A stretch of 14,479 nt of DNA from CAZAKZ01 sp964485695 (GTDB taxonomy: Bacteria > Planctomycetota > JAFGQW01): positions 1-14,479 of the forward strand of contig CAZAKZ010000136.1 of NCBI GenBank assembly GCA_964485695.1, written 5' to 3'. A program made the translations under genes and the position numbers. The number at the start of each line of letters is the position of its first letter. Position 1 is the stretch's first letter. Below, piece by piece: positions 1-7,740 of the stretch. Below the pieces are notes generated by a model. It did no database searches, was not told the DNA's origin, and saw only the letters and a list, made by a program, of their open reading frames with translations.

Positions 1-62
1 ACCGCCCCTGGAGGACTACGGGCCTGGACGGGTCCGGTTAAATGGATACCCCCGTTGCCCGC

Positions 63-2012
63 TTAATTGTCCGCCAGCAGGACGCTCTCCGTCAGGTGGG
101 CGGCATTGCTCGTGGCCAGGGCCACCAGGGACACATCCCGTCCCGCCTCCAGGGTCACGGGGGTGAGGGAATAGAGCACCGATCCCGGATTCCCCGCCGG
201 GGTCAGGTGCAGGGACTGACCGGAGCCGGCCGGCACTTCCACGTACGGGGAGACCTTGCTGAAGGCGATATCCCGGATCAGGGGGGGGCCGGAGACGCTG
301 TTCAGGTAGAGGTCCAGAACCTGGCCAGAGATGCCCCGGGCCGCGTGGTGCAGGCGTAACCGTGCCATGGCCGGAGTGGGGGGGAACGGGCCGTTCGGGT
401 CCTGCACCACGGACAGGGTGGGGATCGGGTTGGCCACGCTCGGCTCCAGGAGGAATTCAGTGGAGTCCGAGGCAAAATTCGCCCTGAACGCTGCCGAGGC
501 CACGGTGGTGGTGGATCCCGTGGCGGTCACCACCAGGGTATGGTCACCCGGAGCCAGGTGCACGTACGCCCCCGGGTAGCCCGCGTTGCCGAGGTAGGTG
601 AGGCTCGGCGATACCGCGTCGGTGCTCAGGGCGCCGTCGATCTTGAAGGTGAGGGCCCCTTGGGTGGGCGCGGCATGTCCGGTGCGCACGCGGGAGAGCA
701 GTCGGCCGTCGGCGGCTTCCTCGAAAACCAGGACCGACGGCGCGGAGTCGCCCTTGCCCAGGGAACCCTGGGCGGTTCTCAATCCCAGAAACGCCACGGT
801 GTAGATGCCGTATTCCGCAGGCACCAGGTCGGCCCGGGCCAGGACCTGGCGGCTGGACGCATCCAGCACCTCGAAGATGTCGGTGCGGTCGGCGGGGCTC
901 TTCAGATCCACGAGCAGAGCGTCCGGCGGCGTGGGTGTCGGGCTGGACCCGAGAAAGACCAGCCCCTTGAGCTCGTTCGGCACCGTGCCGTTCACCTGCA
1001 AGTCGATGGGGCCCGCGTCCGGGCCGAGGTGCAGGACGTCGATGGCAAAGGTGTCCGGGTCGGCCAGGAACGGCCCGTCGGTATGGAGAACGGCCGTGAG
1101 ACCGGTCGCCGGCCCGGTCACCGCCACGGTGTAGTCAAAAGCGCCCGCAAAGGTGACGGGGCCCTGGACCCGGGGCAATCCCCCGGCCCGGATCTCCAGG
1201 TTCCGGGTGCCGGCATAGGCCGGTATGAAGGGCGAGGATTCACGAAACGCAACCCCCGTGGCCTGGACCACGCCGTCGAGGCGAATCTCCAGGGGCCCGG
1301 CCGCGGGGGAGGCGTTGAGGATCCGGAACCGGCTCTGGGCCGCCAGGCCGTGGCCCGTGTAGTCGTCCCAGATCCGCAGTTCCAGGGCGTTGTCCTTGTT
1401 GACCACGGCCAGGGTCAGGTCCCGGCGGGAGGCCGCCTCGAAGGCAAAGGGGCCCAGGCGCCGCTGGCCGCCGCTCGACTCTCGCACCGTGAACCGGAGG
1501 AGGCCTGCGTCGATGGTGATCCAGTCCGGCACCACGTTCTGGCCCATGTAGCCCGCGCCGGTGATGGCCTTGGACCCCTCGATATCGAGATCGAGTTTCG
1601 GGGCGTCAGGAGAGGCGTGCAAGAAAGTCACCCGCGCCTTGCCCTCGGGCGCCTGGCCGTCGGGATCGATGGTCTGCACCAAGTCGATGTTCCGGGCCGA
1701 CTTGCTTCCGACCAGGATGAAGGTCTGCTCGTCGCCGTTCTCGATGTCCACCCGATAGGACGCCAGAAGCTTTCCGCCCTCCCAGATATCCAGGTATCGA
1801 TCGCCGGAGAGCATACGGATGTAGTCCGACATCTCGAACCGGCGCAGCTTCGCGTGGACGAAGCCGTCCACCACGAAGGTGAGCCTGTCCACGTCTGTGG
1901 CCGCGTGGAAGAACCGGACCTCGGTGGCGTGGTGGGAATGCCGGCTGTGAATCCTGCATGCCAGATGCAGGGCGACCCCGGCGATGAATACCGCGATGAG
2001 GAAACGGCGCAT
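63..2012 (-). CDS. Exported protein of about six DUF4397-like repeats
   Basis: This is a 649-residue protein. The N-terminus is Met-Arg-Arg, then a hydrophobic stretch (about residues 4-19) ending in Leu-Ala-Cys19: a signal peptide or anchor. The Cys could be lipidated, but the position -3 residue is His, so the lipobox is poor. The rest is beta-rich and repetitive. The DUF4397 signature (hydrophobic strand, HAxPDAxxLDLxxxG) recurs starting near residues 32, 127, 228, 323, 440 and 550, for example TFLHASPDAPKLDLDIEG and VLHLGPDAGPIDLQVNG. Repeats 5 and 6 are the most diverged. DUF4397 proteins are usually secreted and have no established reaction, so a surface or envelope role is inference only. 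The start at 2012 is preferred over the ATG at 2063, because a GAGG ribosome site lies 7 bases upstream, the leader begins there, and a candidate -10 box sits at 2067-2072. The family call is fairly sure; function is unknown. Confidence 0.8.
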   Translation of the reverse strand: MRRFLIAVFIAGVALHLACRIHSRHSHHATEVRFFHAATDVDRLTFVVDGFVHAKLRRFEMSDYIRMLSGDRYLDIWEGGKLLASYRVDIENGDEQTFILVGSKSARNIDLVQTIDPDGQAPEGKARVTFLHASPDAPKLDLDIEGSKAITGAGYMGQNVVPDWITIDAGLLRFTVRESSGGQRRLGPFAFEAASRRDLTLAVVNKDNALELRIWDDYTGHGLAAQSRFRILNASPAAGPLEIRLDGVVQATGVAFRESSPFIPAYAGTRNLEIRAGGLPRVQGPVTFAGAFDYTVAVTGPATGLTAVLHTDGPFLADPDTFAIDVLHLGPDAGPIDLQVNGTVPNELKGLVFLGSSPTPTPPDALLVDLKSPADRTDIFEVLDASSRQVLARADLVPAEYGIYTVAFLGLRTAQGSLGKGDSAPSVLVFEEAADGRLLSRVRTGHAAPTQGALTFKIDGALSTDAVSPSLTYLGNAGYPGAYVHLAPGDHTLVVTATGSTTTVASAAFRANFASDSTEFLLEPSVANPIPTLSVVQDPNGPFPPTPAMARLRLHHAARGISGQVLDLYLNSVSGPPLIRDIAFSKVSPYVEVPAGSGQSLHLTPAGNPGSVLYSLTPVTLEAGRDVSLVALATSNAAHLTESVLLADN

Positions 2013-2066
2013 GATGAAACCTCGCTTGAACACCCCGGTGGCTTGGACGGCTATGCGGCTCAAGCT

Positions 2067-2089
2067 ATTGTACCTCCGGAATTCGGAGG
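2067..2089 (-). promoter_or_regulatory. Candidate -10 box with adjacent inverted repeat
   Basis: On the minus strand the hexamer TACAAT (2067-2072) lies about 55 bases upstream of the preferred start of the repeat protein. Directly upstream of it is a perfect 6-bp inverted repeat with a 5-base loop, CCTCCGGAATTCGGAGG (2073-2089, plus-strand reading). A run of nine A residues on the plus strand (2096-2104) follows on the far side. On the minus strand the T-run comes before the hairpin, so this is not a canonical intrinsic terminator for the gene ending at 2146. An operator between -35 and -10 is possible, but no convincing -35 is seen. Confidence 0.3.
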
Positions 2090-2145
2090 AGGGGCAAAAA
2101 AAAATCCTAATTGGAGAGTCATGAATCGAGACGTCCGGTTTGCCC

Positions 2146-2946
2146 TCAGATTTCGTCGTCCCGGAACAACTTGACCCGGTAGATTGCCGACTTGGACATG
2201 AAGGTCTTCATCAGCATCCCCCAGCGCCAGGAGGGCCAGTATTTCGAGGTTTTCCCGAGCTTCAGGGCCTCCTTGGACAGCTCTCCCCGCACGGGCCGGT
2301 CAGCGATGCCGAGCTTGTTCTCGAGGATCTCCTCGAAGAACCGGGCGTGGCTCCTTTTTTCCAGGTCCGGGACCAGGAGGATCTTCCGGCCGCTCCGGGT
2401 GAGGGCCACGACGTGGAAGCGGTTGCGGGTGTAGTGACCGTAAGCGGTGCTCCCGGCCCTCCTCTGTTTGATGCAGTAGAGCTGATCCAGGTCCTCCGCG
2501 GACATCTCCTTCGTGGCGGGTACTAGGTACCGGCGATGCCGTACCCGGATCTTCTCTTCGTCCGCCTCTACCACGGTGGTGCTAGTCAACAGGGCCCAGA
2601 CGAGGAGTGCGAGGAGAGCCAGGAGCGAGAGATTCACGAGGCAGTACAGGCCCAGGCCGATGTGGCCGAGGGCCATCAGGGCGAGGGTGACGGCCAGGGA
2701 AGAGCCGAGGGGGACGATCACCGCGGTGACGGCCAGGCGGATGCGCTGCCGGGTTCTCCATCGGTGCACCAGAATCAGGCGGCCCCCTTCCTCCCGGAGG
2801 GTGGTGGTAGAGGGGAGAGTGGCCTCATCGGCGGGGGGAGGAGAGGAGGTTTCGGATTCACAGGTGGGGCACCAGGCGCGGTCTCGATCCGGCGAGGGAG
2901 GTTTGTCGGGGATCGTCGAGCCGCATTTCTCGCACGTCGTGGCCAT
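2146..2946 (-). CDS. Zinc-ribbon protein with two membrane segments, unknown function
   Basis: This 266-residue protein starts with a zinc-ribbon-like module: C5-x2-C8 and C26-x2-C29. A Pro/Ser/Thr-rich linker follows (about 30-50). Two adjacent hydrophobic segments (about 70-93 and 95-121) form a membrane hairpin. The remaining 140 residues are a basic, probably cytoplasmic domain with a possible PH-like beta-rich start (about 125-195) and a C-terminus rich in Lys, Arg and Trp. Start choice: AGGAGA lies a few bases upstream of the ATG at 2946. Its C-terminus is 134 bp from the start of the DUF4397-repeat gene, and its start lies 122 bp after the sugar-acid operon, with a possible promoter of its own. 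I do not recognise a characterised family. Zinc ribbon plus membrane hairpin is a common layout of uncharacterised envelope-associated proteins, which says nothing firm about the role. Confidence 0.78.
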   Translation of the reverse strand: MATTCEKCGSTIPDKPPSPDRDRAWCPTCESETSSPPPADEATLPSTTTLREEGGRLILVHRWRTRQRIRLAVTAVIVPLGSSLAVTLALMALGHIGLGLYCLVNLSLLALLALLVWALLTSTTVVEADEEKIRVRHRRYLVPATKEMSAEDLDQLYCIKQRRAGSTAYGHYTRNRFHVVALTRSGRKILLVPDLEKRSHARFFEEILENKLGIADRPVRGELSKEALKLGKTSKYWPSWRWGMLMKTFMSKSAIYRVKLFRDDEI

Positions 2947-2989
2947 GGGTTTCTCCTCTGTATGGGTTCAGGGAGAAAAGCTGACTTCC

Positions 2990-3017
2990 ATTCTCGAGGA
3001 CCCTGTGGATATTTCAA
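2990..3017 (-). promoter_or_regulatory. Possible promoter of the zinc-ribbon gene
   Basis: On the minus strand TTGAAA (3012-3017, 5 of 6 to the -35 consensus) is followed after 16 bases by GAGAAT (2990-2995, 4 of 6 to the -10 consensus). It lies about 45 bases upstream of the zinc-ribbon gene start, in the 122-bp gap after the sugar-acid operon. No clear terminator is visible in that gap, so read-through from the operon is also possible. Confidence 0.3.
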
Positions 3018-3068
3018 GAAAAGTGGGTAGGAATCCGGGACAGGGCCGCGACCGCCGGGGGGGAGATG

Positions 3069-4067
3069 TCAATCCTCCGAACAAACGACCGGATTGCGAA
3101 GCGTCCCGAGGCCCGAATCGAACTCGATCCCGATGACATCGCCGCACCGGATAGCCTCCGGAAATACGGCGGTGGTGCCGAGAAAGAGGCCCCGCACCTC
3201 ATCGTTCCGCAATGACCGGTGGTGGAACAGGTGACGGGTCAGGTTTTCCAGGGAGTGCGCCATGTGGTTCTCGCCGGTCTTCAGGGGGCCGGAGTCCATG
3301 AACACCTCGCCGTCCCGGTGGATGCAGCACCGGACGGCAATTTCCGCGAGGTCGAGGTCCGGGTCGTCGGCGGTGACGAATACCGGGCCGAGGGCCGCGA
3401 GTCCGTCCTGGACCTTGGCGTGGAAGAGGTAGAGGGGGTTCTCGGTCTCCCAGCCTGGATCCGAGAAGTCGTTTCCCCCGGAAAAGCCGATGAGGCGGGG
3501 TGTCCCGTCGGGATTCCGCATGAAATAGGCCACCACCTCCGGTTCGGGGGCCGGCCGCTTGGCCAGGGTTGCGATCTCCAGGGCTCCGCCGTGGGGGACC
3601 GCCTGATGACCGTGCCCCTTGTAGAAGATCTCGGGCTTGGCGCCCATGGCCCCGGCCTCGGGTCGGCCGCCCTCCACACCGGCGCGGTACATCGTCTCGT
3701 AGAAGTCGATGGTGCGGCCCCAGTGCGCCGAGGCATCGGCGTCGCGCGCGTCCGCGCTTCGCCGGTGGGTGACGCCGGCGCCGAAGAGCTGGAAGGCCCA
3801 TGGATTGTCGGGAGCGTCCACGGGCGGCAGGAAGACCAGGTCGCCCTCCCTGCCCCCGGTCCAATCCGGCTCCAGGACCTCGAAATCACCCAGACTCTCG
3901 ATGATCCCGTCCGTGGCGGGATCGGCCGCGCGGGCGCGCACGAGGGCGAATACGGAATCGATGCCGGGCAGGCCCGCGGTGATGTTCAGGATCGAAACGC
4001 CATCGGTGCGGACCCGTCCCAGAAGGCGCTTCTTCCGGCGCCGGTCGTAGAGCTGCACCCACCTCAT
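3069..4067 (-). CDS. FAH-fold 2-keto-3-deoxy sugar-acid dehydratase-like protein (AraD1/GguC type)
   Basis: This 332-residue protein resembles the AraD1/GguC branch of the fumarylacetoacetate hydrolase family in length and motifs: GAGVTHRRSADARD (97-110), GVEGGRPEAG (130-139), KPEIFYKGHG (144-153), DGTPRLIGFSGGNDFSD (187-203), GENHMAHSLENL and a C-terminal GTLRNPV. Likely metal ligands are E175 and E177 (EPE) and D200. FAH-fold enzymes in this pathway type remove water from a 2-keto-3-deoxypentonate to give 2-oxoglutarate semialdehyde; AraD of Sulfolobus is the known FAH-fold precedent. The frame is open further upstream, but the start at 4067 is fixed by the family N-terminus (MRWVQLYD) and by the ATGA overlap with the aldehyde dehydrogenase stop. 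The product of this step is the substrate expected for the neighbouring dehydrogenase. The family is clear; exact substrate and stereochemistry are inferred from context. Confidence 0.87.
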   Translation of the reverse strand: MRWVQLYDRRRKKRLLGRVRTDGVSILNITAGLPGIDSVFALVRARAADPATDGIIESLGDFEVLEPDWTGGREGDLVFLPPVDAPDNPWAFQLFGAGVTHRRSADARDADASAHWGRTIDFYETMYRAGVEGGRPEAGAMGAKPEIFYKGHGHQAVPHGGALEIATLAKRPAPEPEVVAYFMRNPDGTPRLIGFSGGNDFSDPGWETENPLYLFHAKVQDGLAALGPVFVTADDPDLDLAEIAVRCCIHRDGEVFMDSGPLKTGENHMAHSLENLTRHLFHHRSLRNDEVRGLFLGTTAVFPEAIRCGDVIGIEFDSGLGTLRNPVVCSED

Positions 4068-5641
4068 GGGGTCTCCGCCATCTTCTTCACCTTCTCTTCC
4101 AACGCTTCCGGGAGAGCAAGAGTCGGATTGGGCAGCGAGAACGTGGATACCGGTGTGGAGTGGGTGACGGCGGCCACGATGCCGGCGTTGCCGGGGATGC
4201 CGCCGGCGTTGCTGCCCTTCTCGCCCACGAAAGGGAGGTGGATCTCGGCCGCCACGGTGGCGCCGTTGACGTATTTGACGCCGGGTGCCTCCTGCTCGAA
4301 GACTTGCATCTCGTTCACGTCGTTGGTCACCAGAGCCGACGAGAGGCCGTACTCGGTGGCGCCCAACATGGCCAGCGCCTCCTCCACGCCCTGGGAATAC
4401 GGCAGCAGGGTCACCACCGGTGAGAAGGCCTCTTCGGTGAGGATGGGCGCCGCCGTCGACGGGGACGCGTCCCGATCCCAGTCGAACTCCATCCATCCCA
4501 GGGCCGGCGAGACGAAATGTCCCTCCGCGTATTCCCCTCCGGCCAGCACCTTCCCCGGCAGCAGTGTTTCCTGCCAGAACGCATCGCCGTATCCGAGGTG
4601 GGTGACGTACTTGTCCACGGCGTCCTGGTTGATCAGCGGGCCCATGTCCACTCCTTCACGGCCGCCGTACCCGATCTCGGTCATGTCCAGGAGTCGGGTC
4701 AGATCCTCGGAGAACCGGTCAAGCAGCGACCGGTGCACGATGACCTTGGACGCCGACACACACCGCTGGTTGGTGGTGAGGGTGACGCTCTTCCAGGCCG
4801 CCTTCAGAGCCGTGGCATAGTCACAGCGATCGGAGATGATGAGGCCGTTCTTGCCGCCCAGTTCACCGAAGAAGAGCTTGTCGTAGAAATCAGGATGGCT
4901 GGTGACGTGGCGGAGATGCCGGCCCACCGCCGAGGAGCCGGTGAAGAGAACCACGTTCACGTCCGGGTGCAGGGCCAGGGGCTCCCCCGCCGCCGGGCCG
5001 TCCCCGAACACCACGTTGAGGACGCCGGGTGGAAATCCGACCTCTTCCGCCATCTTCGCGTACTCCGCCACCAGCTCCGGCGCGTCCTCGGACGGTTTGA
5101 CTACCACGGTGTTTCCGTAGATCAAGGCCGGCGCTGCTTGCCACCCCATGGGGATCATGGCCGGGAAGTTCCAGGGACCGATGACGGCGGCCACACCGCG
5201 GGGCTTTCGAATCGTGTAGGTCTTCTTTCCGGGCACCGACGAGGCGAACACGTCACCCTGAGACTCCCGAGCATGGGCCGCGTTGTAGTCGATGGACAGG
5301 TTGGCGAAAAGAATGTCGCCCTTGCCCTCGGGAAGCGGCTTGCCCATGGTCTCGGTGACGAGGCGGCCCAGGTCGTCCAGCCGCTCCGCGGCCCGCTTTG
5401 CCCACGCCTCCAGCAGCGCCGCCCGCTGGCCCATGGAGAGCGCCGACCAGGCCGGATACGCCTCGCGCGCCGCGGCCACGGCCTCTTCCACGCTGGACGC
5501 GGTGGAAGCCGTGGTGGTGGAGATCTTCTTCGTCCTGGCCGCGGGATTGAAGCTGTCGAGGGTGGCGGCGGCCAGGGGATGCCACTTGCCGCCGATGTAA
5601 TTGCCGAATTGATGGTCGTAGGCCCTGGGTTCCATGGTCAT
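4064..5641 (-). CDS. Aldehyde dehydrogenase, probably 2-oxoglutarate-semialdehyde (2,5-dioxopentanoate) dehydrogenase
   Basis: This is a complete 525-residue NAD(P)+-dependent aldehyde dehydrogenase. Visible landmarks are the Asn of GPWNFP (N158), the cofactor lysine in VVKPSED (K182), the Rossmann turn FTGSSAVG (233-240), the general base in GELGGKN (E260), the nucleophile in NQRCVSASK (C294) and the E-x-F motif in EEAFSP (E404, F406). All catalytic positions are intact. Around the nucleophile it reads TTNQRCVS rather than the more common AGQRC. Lying between a sugar-acid dehydratase and an AraD1-type dehydratase, it most likely oxidises 2-oxoglutarate semialdehyde to 2-oxoglutarate, feeding the TCA cycle. 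The start at 5641 (Met-Thr-Met-Glu-Pro) overlaps the upstream stop as ATGA; a second ATG two codons in is the alternative. Its own stop overlaps the next start in the same way. The general activity is near certain; the substrate is inferred. Confidence 0.9.
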   Translation of the reverse strand: MTMEPRAYDHQFGNYIGGKWHPLAAATLDSFNPAARTKKISTTTASTASSVEEAVAAAREAYPAWSALSMGQRAALLEAWAKRAAERLDDLGRLVTETMGKPLPEGKGDILFANLSIDYNAAHARESQGDVFASSVPGKKTYTIRKPRGVAAVIGPWNFPAMIPMGWQAAPALIYGNTVVVKPSEDAPELVAEYAKMAEEVGFPPGVLNVVFGDGPAAGEPLALHPDVNVVLFTGSSAVGRHLRHVTSHPDFYDKLFFGELGGKNGLIISDRCDYATALKAAWKSVTLTTNQRCVSASKVIVHRSLLDRFSEDLTRLLDMTEIGYGGREGVDMGPLINQDAVDKYVTHLGYGDAFWQETLLPGKVLAGGEYAEGHFVSPALGWMEFDWDRDASPSTAAPILTEEAFSPVVTLLPYSQGVEEALAMLGATEYGLSSALVTNDVNEMQVFEQEAPGVKYVNGATVAAEIHLPFVGEKGSNAGGIPGNAGIVAAVTHSTPVSTFSLPNPTLALPEALEEKVKKMAETP

Positions 5642-7740
5642 CCAATCTTCCAGTCGAACTGAATCGATGCGTCCAGCCGGACGCAGTCGGGTATCACGCC
5701 GTGGTCGGCGCTCGTCACCGCATCCATCCGGGCCGCCGGTGCAATGCGTCGTCGGCGGCGTTCCATGGTCTTCAGTCTCGAACGTGCGAGGCGGGCGCGT
5801 GATTGAGTCCAGTTCGGTCCCATGTGCCTCGGCCGGCCCGCGGTCTGGGATCCGGGGTCCATCAGGTCGAGGCGCCGCTTTCCGAAGTCGAGAAAGAGGA
5901 CGTCGCCGGTGCGCAGGTAGAGGAGCCCGCCTCCGGCCATGGCCTCGGGCGTCACGTGGCCGAAGGCGGGCCCCCGGGTCACGCCGGAGAAGCGCCCGTC
6001 GGTGACCAGGAGGCTCACGGCCCGGAGGCGGCGGTTGCTGTTTACGTGCTGCATGGGCGTGAACATCTCTGGGAGCCCGAAGGCACGGGGCCCCTGGCCC
6101 GCGATGACGAAGGCGACGCCGAGACCGCCGCGGTCGAGAAGGTCCTCGACGAGGGCGCGACGTGTCCTTCCCCGCCCGCCCAGGGCGACCAGGACGTCCT
6201 TCCGTAGCCCGGCCGCCAGTGCCTGAAGAGGCGCCTCCTCGTCCAGGAGCACGGTGCAGGCCTCGTCCTCGTTCTCGAAGTAGACGACGGCGTACGGCCT
6301 CCGGTCGAACCGCTCCACCTCATCCTGTGTCATGCCACTCACCTTCACCACTGCCGACGAGAAGAAGTTGCCCTGGAACCGGTCGACCCCCGAGGTGTCT
6401 CGCAGCGGCTCGGCCGAGAGCACCGCGGAGCGCGGTGGCCCGAGGCCCCGGATGCGGTGTCGCCACGACGCCCCGGTCACCGTGGGCGCGTTCAGGTCCA
6501 TGTCGACGCCGGCGCTCTGCAGCACCCGGAAGACCGACTCGATCCCTCTGTGGCGGCCCGTTCTCCGCTCTCTGGCAAACCGGAAGATGTCCCGGCCTTG
6601 CCGGAGATCGTACCGGAGCAGGTCGGGAATGGGTCGGCGCTCCTTGAAGGCGAAGAGATCGTCGACGGAGAAGTCGTAGCCCGCGTAGTTCATGGCGGCC
6701 ACGAGGTGCAGCACCAGGTTGGTGGAGCCGCCCAGTGCGCTGTGGACCCGGACGGCATTACCGAGGTTTTGCTCCACCAGGCGGGTGACACTGCGCTCGG
6801 GCCGGGCCACGAGGCCGCAGAAGTCGTGCATCAGGGTCTTGATCTTCGCGGTCGAGGGCGGGGCGCAGAGAAGTTCCACGGCCGGGTGCACCAGGCCGAG
6901 AGCGGCCAGGACAAAGCGGGTGGAGTTGCCCGTACCGTTGAAGCCGCACATGCCGCCGAGCGGGTGGCCGGTGGCCGCGGCCAGGGCCTCCTTCAGCCGT
7001 GCCTTCTCAAGCCGGTGAATCACCCCGGCGGCTTCTGCCCGGTGCAGAATACCCTGGAACGCCTGGTTGGTGGTGCAGAGCAGCACCGTGTCCAGGGTCT
7101 CGCGAATCTCACCTGCCAGATCAGGGTGTCCCCCGGTGAGCGCTTTCTGAGCCACGGCGTGGAGGTCACGGCGGACGTCCGCCGGCAGCGTCCCGCCGCG
7201 CATCACGTGGACCGGGGCGAATACGGACGCCACCGGGGCTTCGCCCCGGCGGCGCCGGAGGCGGTCCAGCATCAGGAGGCCGCACAACACGGCCATGGGC
7301 GTCTTGTCGCAGCCCTGCACCACCACGGCAGCGTGGTAGGCGTGGGCTTCCATCTGGGTCACCACCGTATCGGCGGCCTGGTTCCGGGACAGGAGGGAGT
7401 AGCTCATGCCCATGGTGCTCTGGGCCGTGCCGTCGCACACCGTGGGCAGCCCGAAGGCAAAGGGAACGCCGCCCCGGCGCCAGATCTCCGCGGCCATGCA
7501 CTCCACGGTCTCGGGGTCGGAGAGGTGCGCGACGTGGTCCCGGGAGCCGTGGATGATAGCGACGCGCGGGGCGTTCCGGGTGAGCCTTCGCACCACCTCC
7601 GCGGCCGAAACACGGCTACCCCGGGCTCGTTCCAGGAGCCGGACCACGGCCGGTGCTTCCAGGGACCGGCCCTGGACCTGATCCTGGTAGGGATTGGGCC
7701 CCTTCAGGGGCTTGAGGTGTCCTGGTCGCGGGCCGGTCAT
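5638..7740 (-). CDS. IlvD/Edd family sugar-acid (pentonate-type) dehydratase, YjhG/YagF-like
   Basis: This 700-residue iron-sulfur dehydratase is longer than IlvD or Edd (about 560-620) and closer to the YjhG/YagF xylonate dehydratase group (about 655). Cluster-ligand candidates are C102 (VCDGT), C144 (GCDKT) and C265 (GGMCGFNGT). Other family marks are GGSTNLVLHL (337-346), TVTG (420-423) and the TDGRFSG signature (580-586), whose Ser is the usual catalytic residue. The region with GGSTN followed by DDLFAFKERRPIP resembles the matching part of YjhG. Expected reaction: dehydration of an aldonate, probably a pentonate such as xylonate or arabinonate, to the 2-keto-3-deoxy acid. The frame is open to 7770, but the ATG at 7740 is chosen because it overlaps the stop of the cyclase-family gene as ATGA. 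The C-terminal 70 residues are basic and extend beyond the usual fold. Family sure; substrate inferred. Confidence 0.9.
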   Translation of the reverse strand: MTGPRPGHLKPLKGPNPYQDQVQGRSLEAPAVVRLLERARGSRVSAAEVVRRLTRNAPRVAIIHGSRDHVAHLSDPETVECMAAEIWRRGGVPFAFGLPTVCDGTAQSTMGMSYSLLSRNQAADTVVTQMEAHAYHAAVVVQGCDKTPMAVLCGLLMLDRLRRRRGEAPVASVFAPVHVMRGGTLPADVRRDLHAVAQKALTGGHPDLAGEIRETLDTVLLCTTNQAFQGILHRAEAAGVIHRLEKARLKEALAAATGHPLGGMCGFNGTGNSTRFVLAALGLVHPAVELLCAPPSTAKIKTLMHDFCGLVARPERSVTRLVEQNLGNAVRVHSALGGSTNLVLHLVAAMNYAGYDFSVDDLFAFKERRPIPDLLRYDLRQGRDIFRFARERRTGRHRGIESVFRVLQSAGVDMDLNAPTVTGASWRHRIRGLGPPRSAVLSAEPLRDTSGVDRFQGNFFSSAVVKVSGMTQDEVERFDRRPYAVVYFENEDEACTVLLDEEAPLQALAAGLRKDVLVALGGRGRTRRALVEDLLDRGGLGVAFVIAGQGPRAFGLPEMFTPMQHVNSNRRLRAVSLLVTDGRFSGVTRGPAFGHVTPEAMAGGGLLYLRTGDVLFLDFGKRRLDLMDPGSQTAGRPRHMGPNWTQSRARLARSRLKTMERRRRRIAPAARMDAVTSADHGVIPDCVRLDASIQFDWKIG

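Noticed and set aside
2073..2104. Intrinsic terminator after the zinc-ribbon gene
   Set aside because: On the minus strand the T-run comes before, not after, the hairpin; on the plus strand the hairpin is followed by A residues.
540..2174. 544-codon open frame on the plus strand
   Set aside because: It is antisense to the DUF4397-repeat gene. The translation is rich in Gly, Arg, Val and His with no family pattern, as expected of a mirror frame in GC-rich DNA.
4067..4496. N-terminal extension of the AraD1-like protein up to 4496
   Set aside because: The extension lies inside the aldehyde dehydrogenase gene and has low-complexity Arg/Gly-rich sequence. The family N-terminus begins at 4067, at the ATGA overlap.
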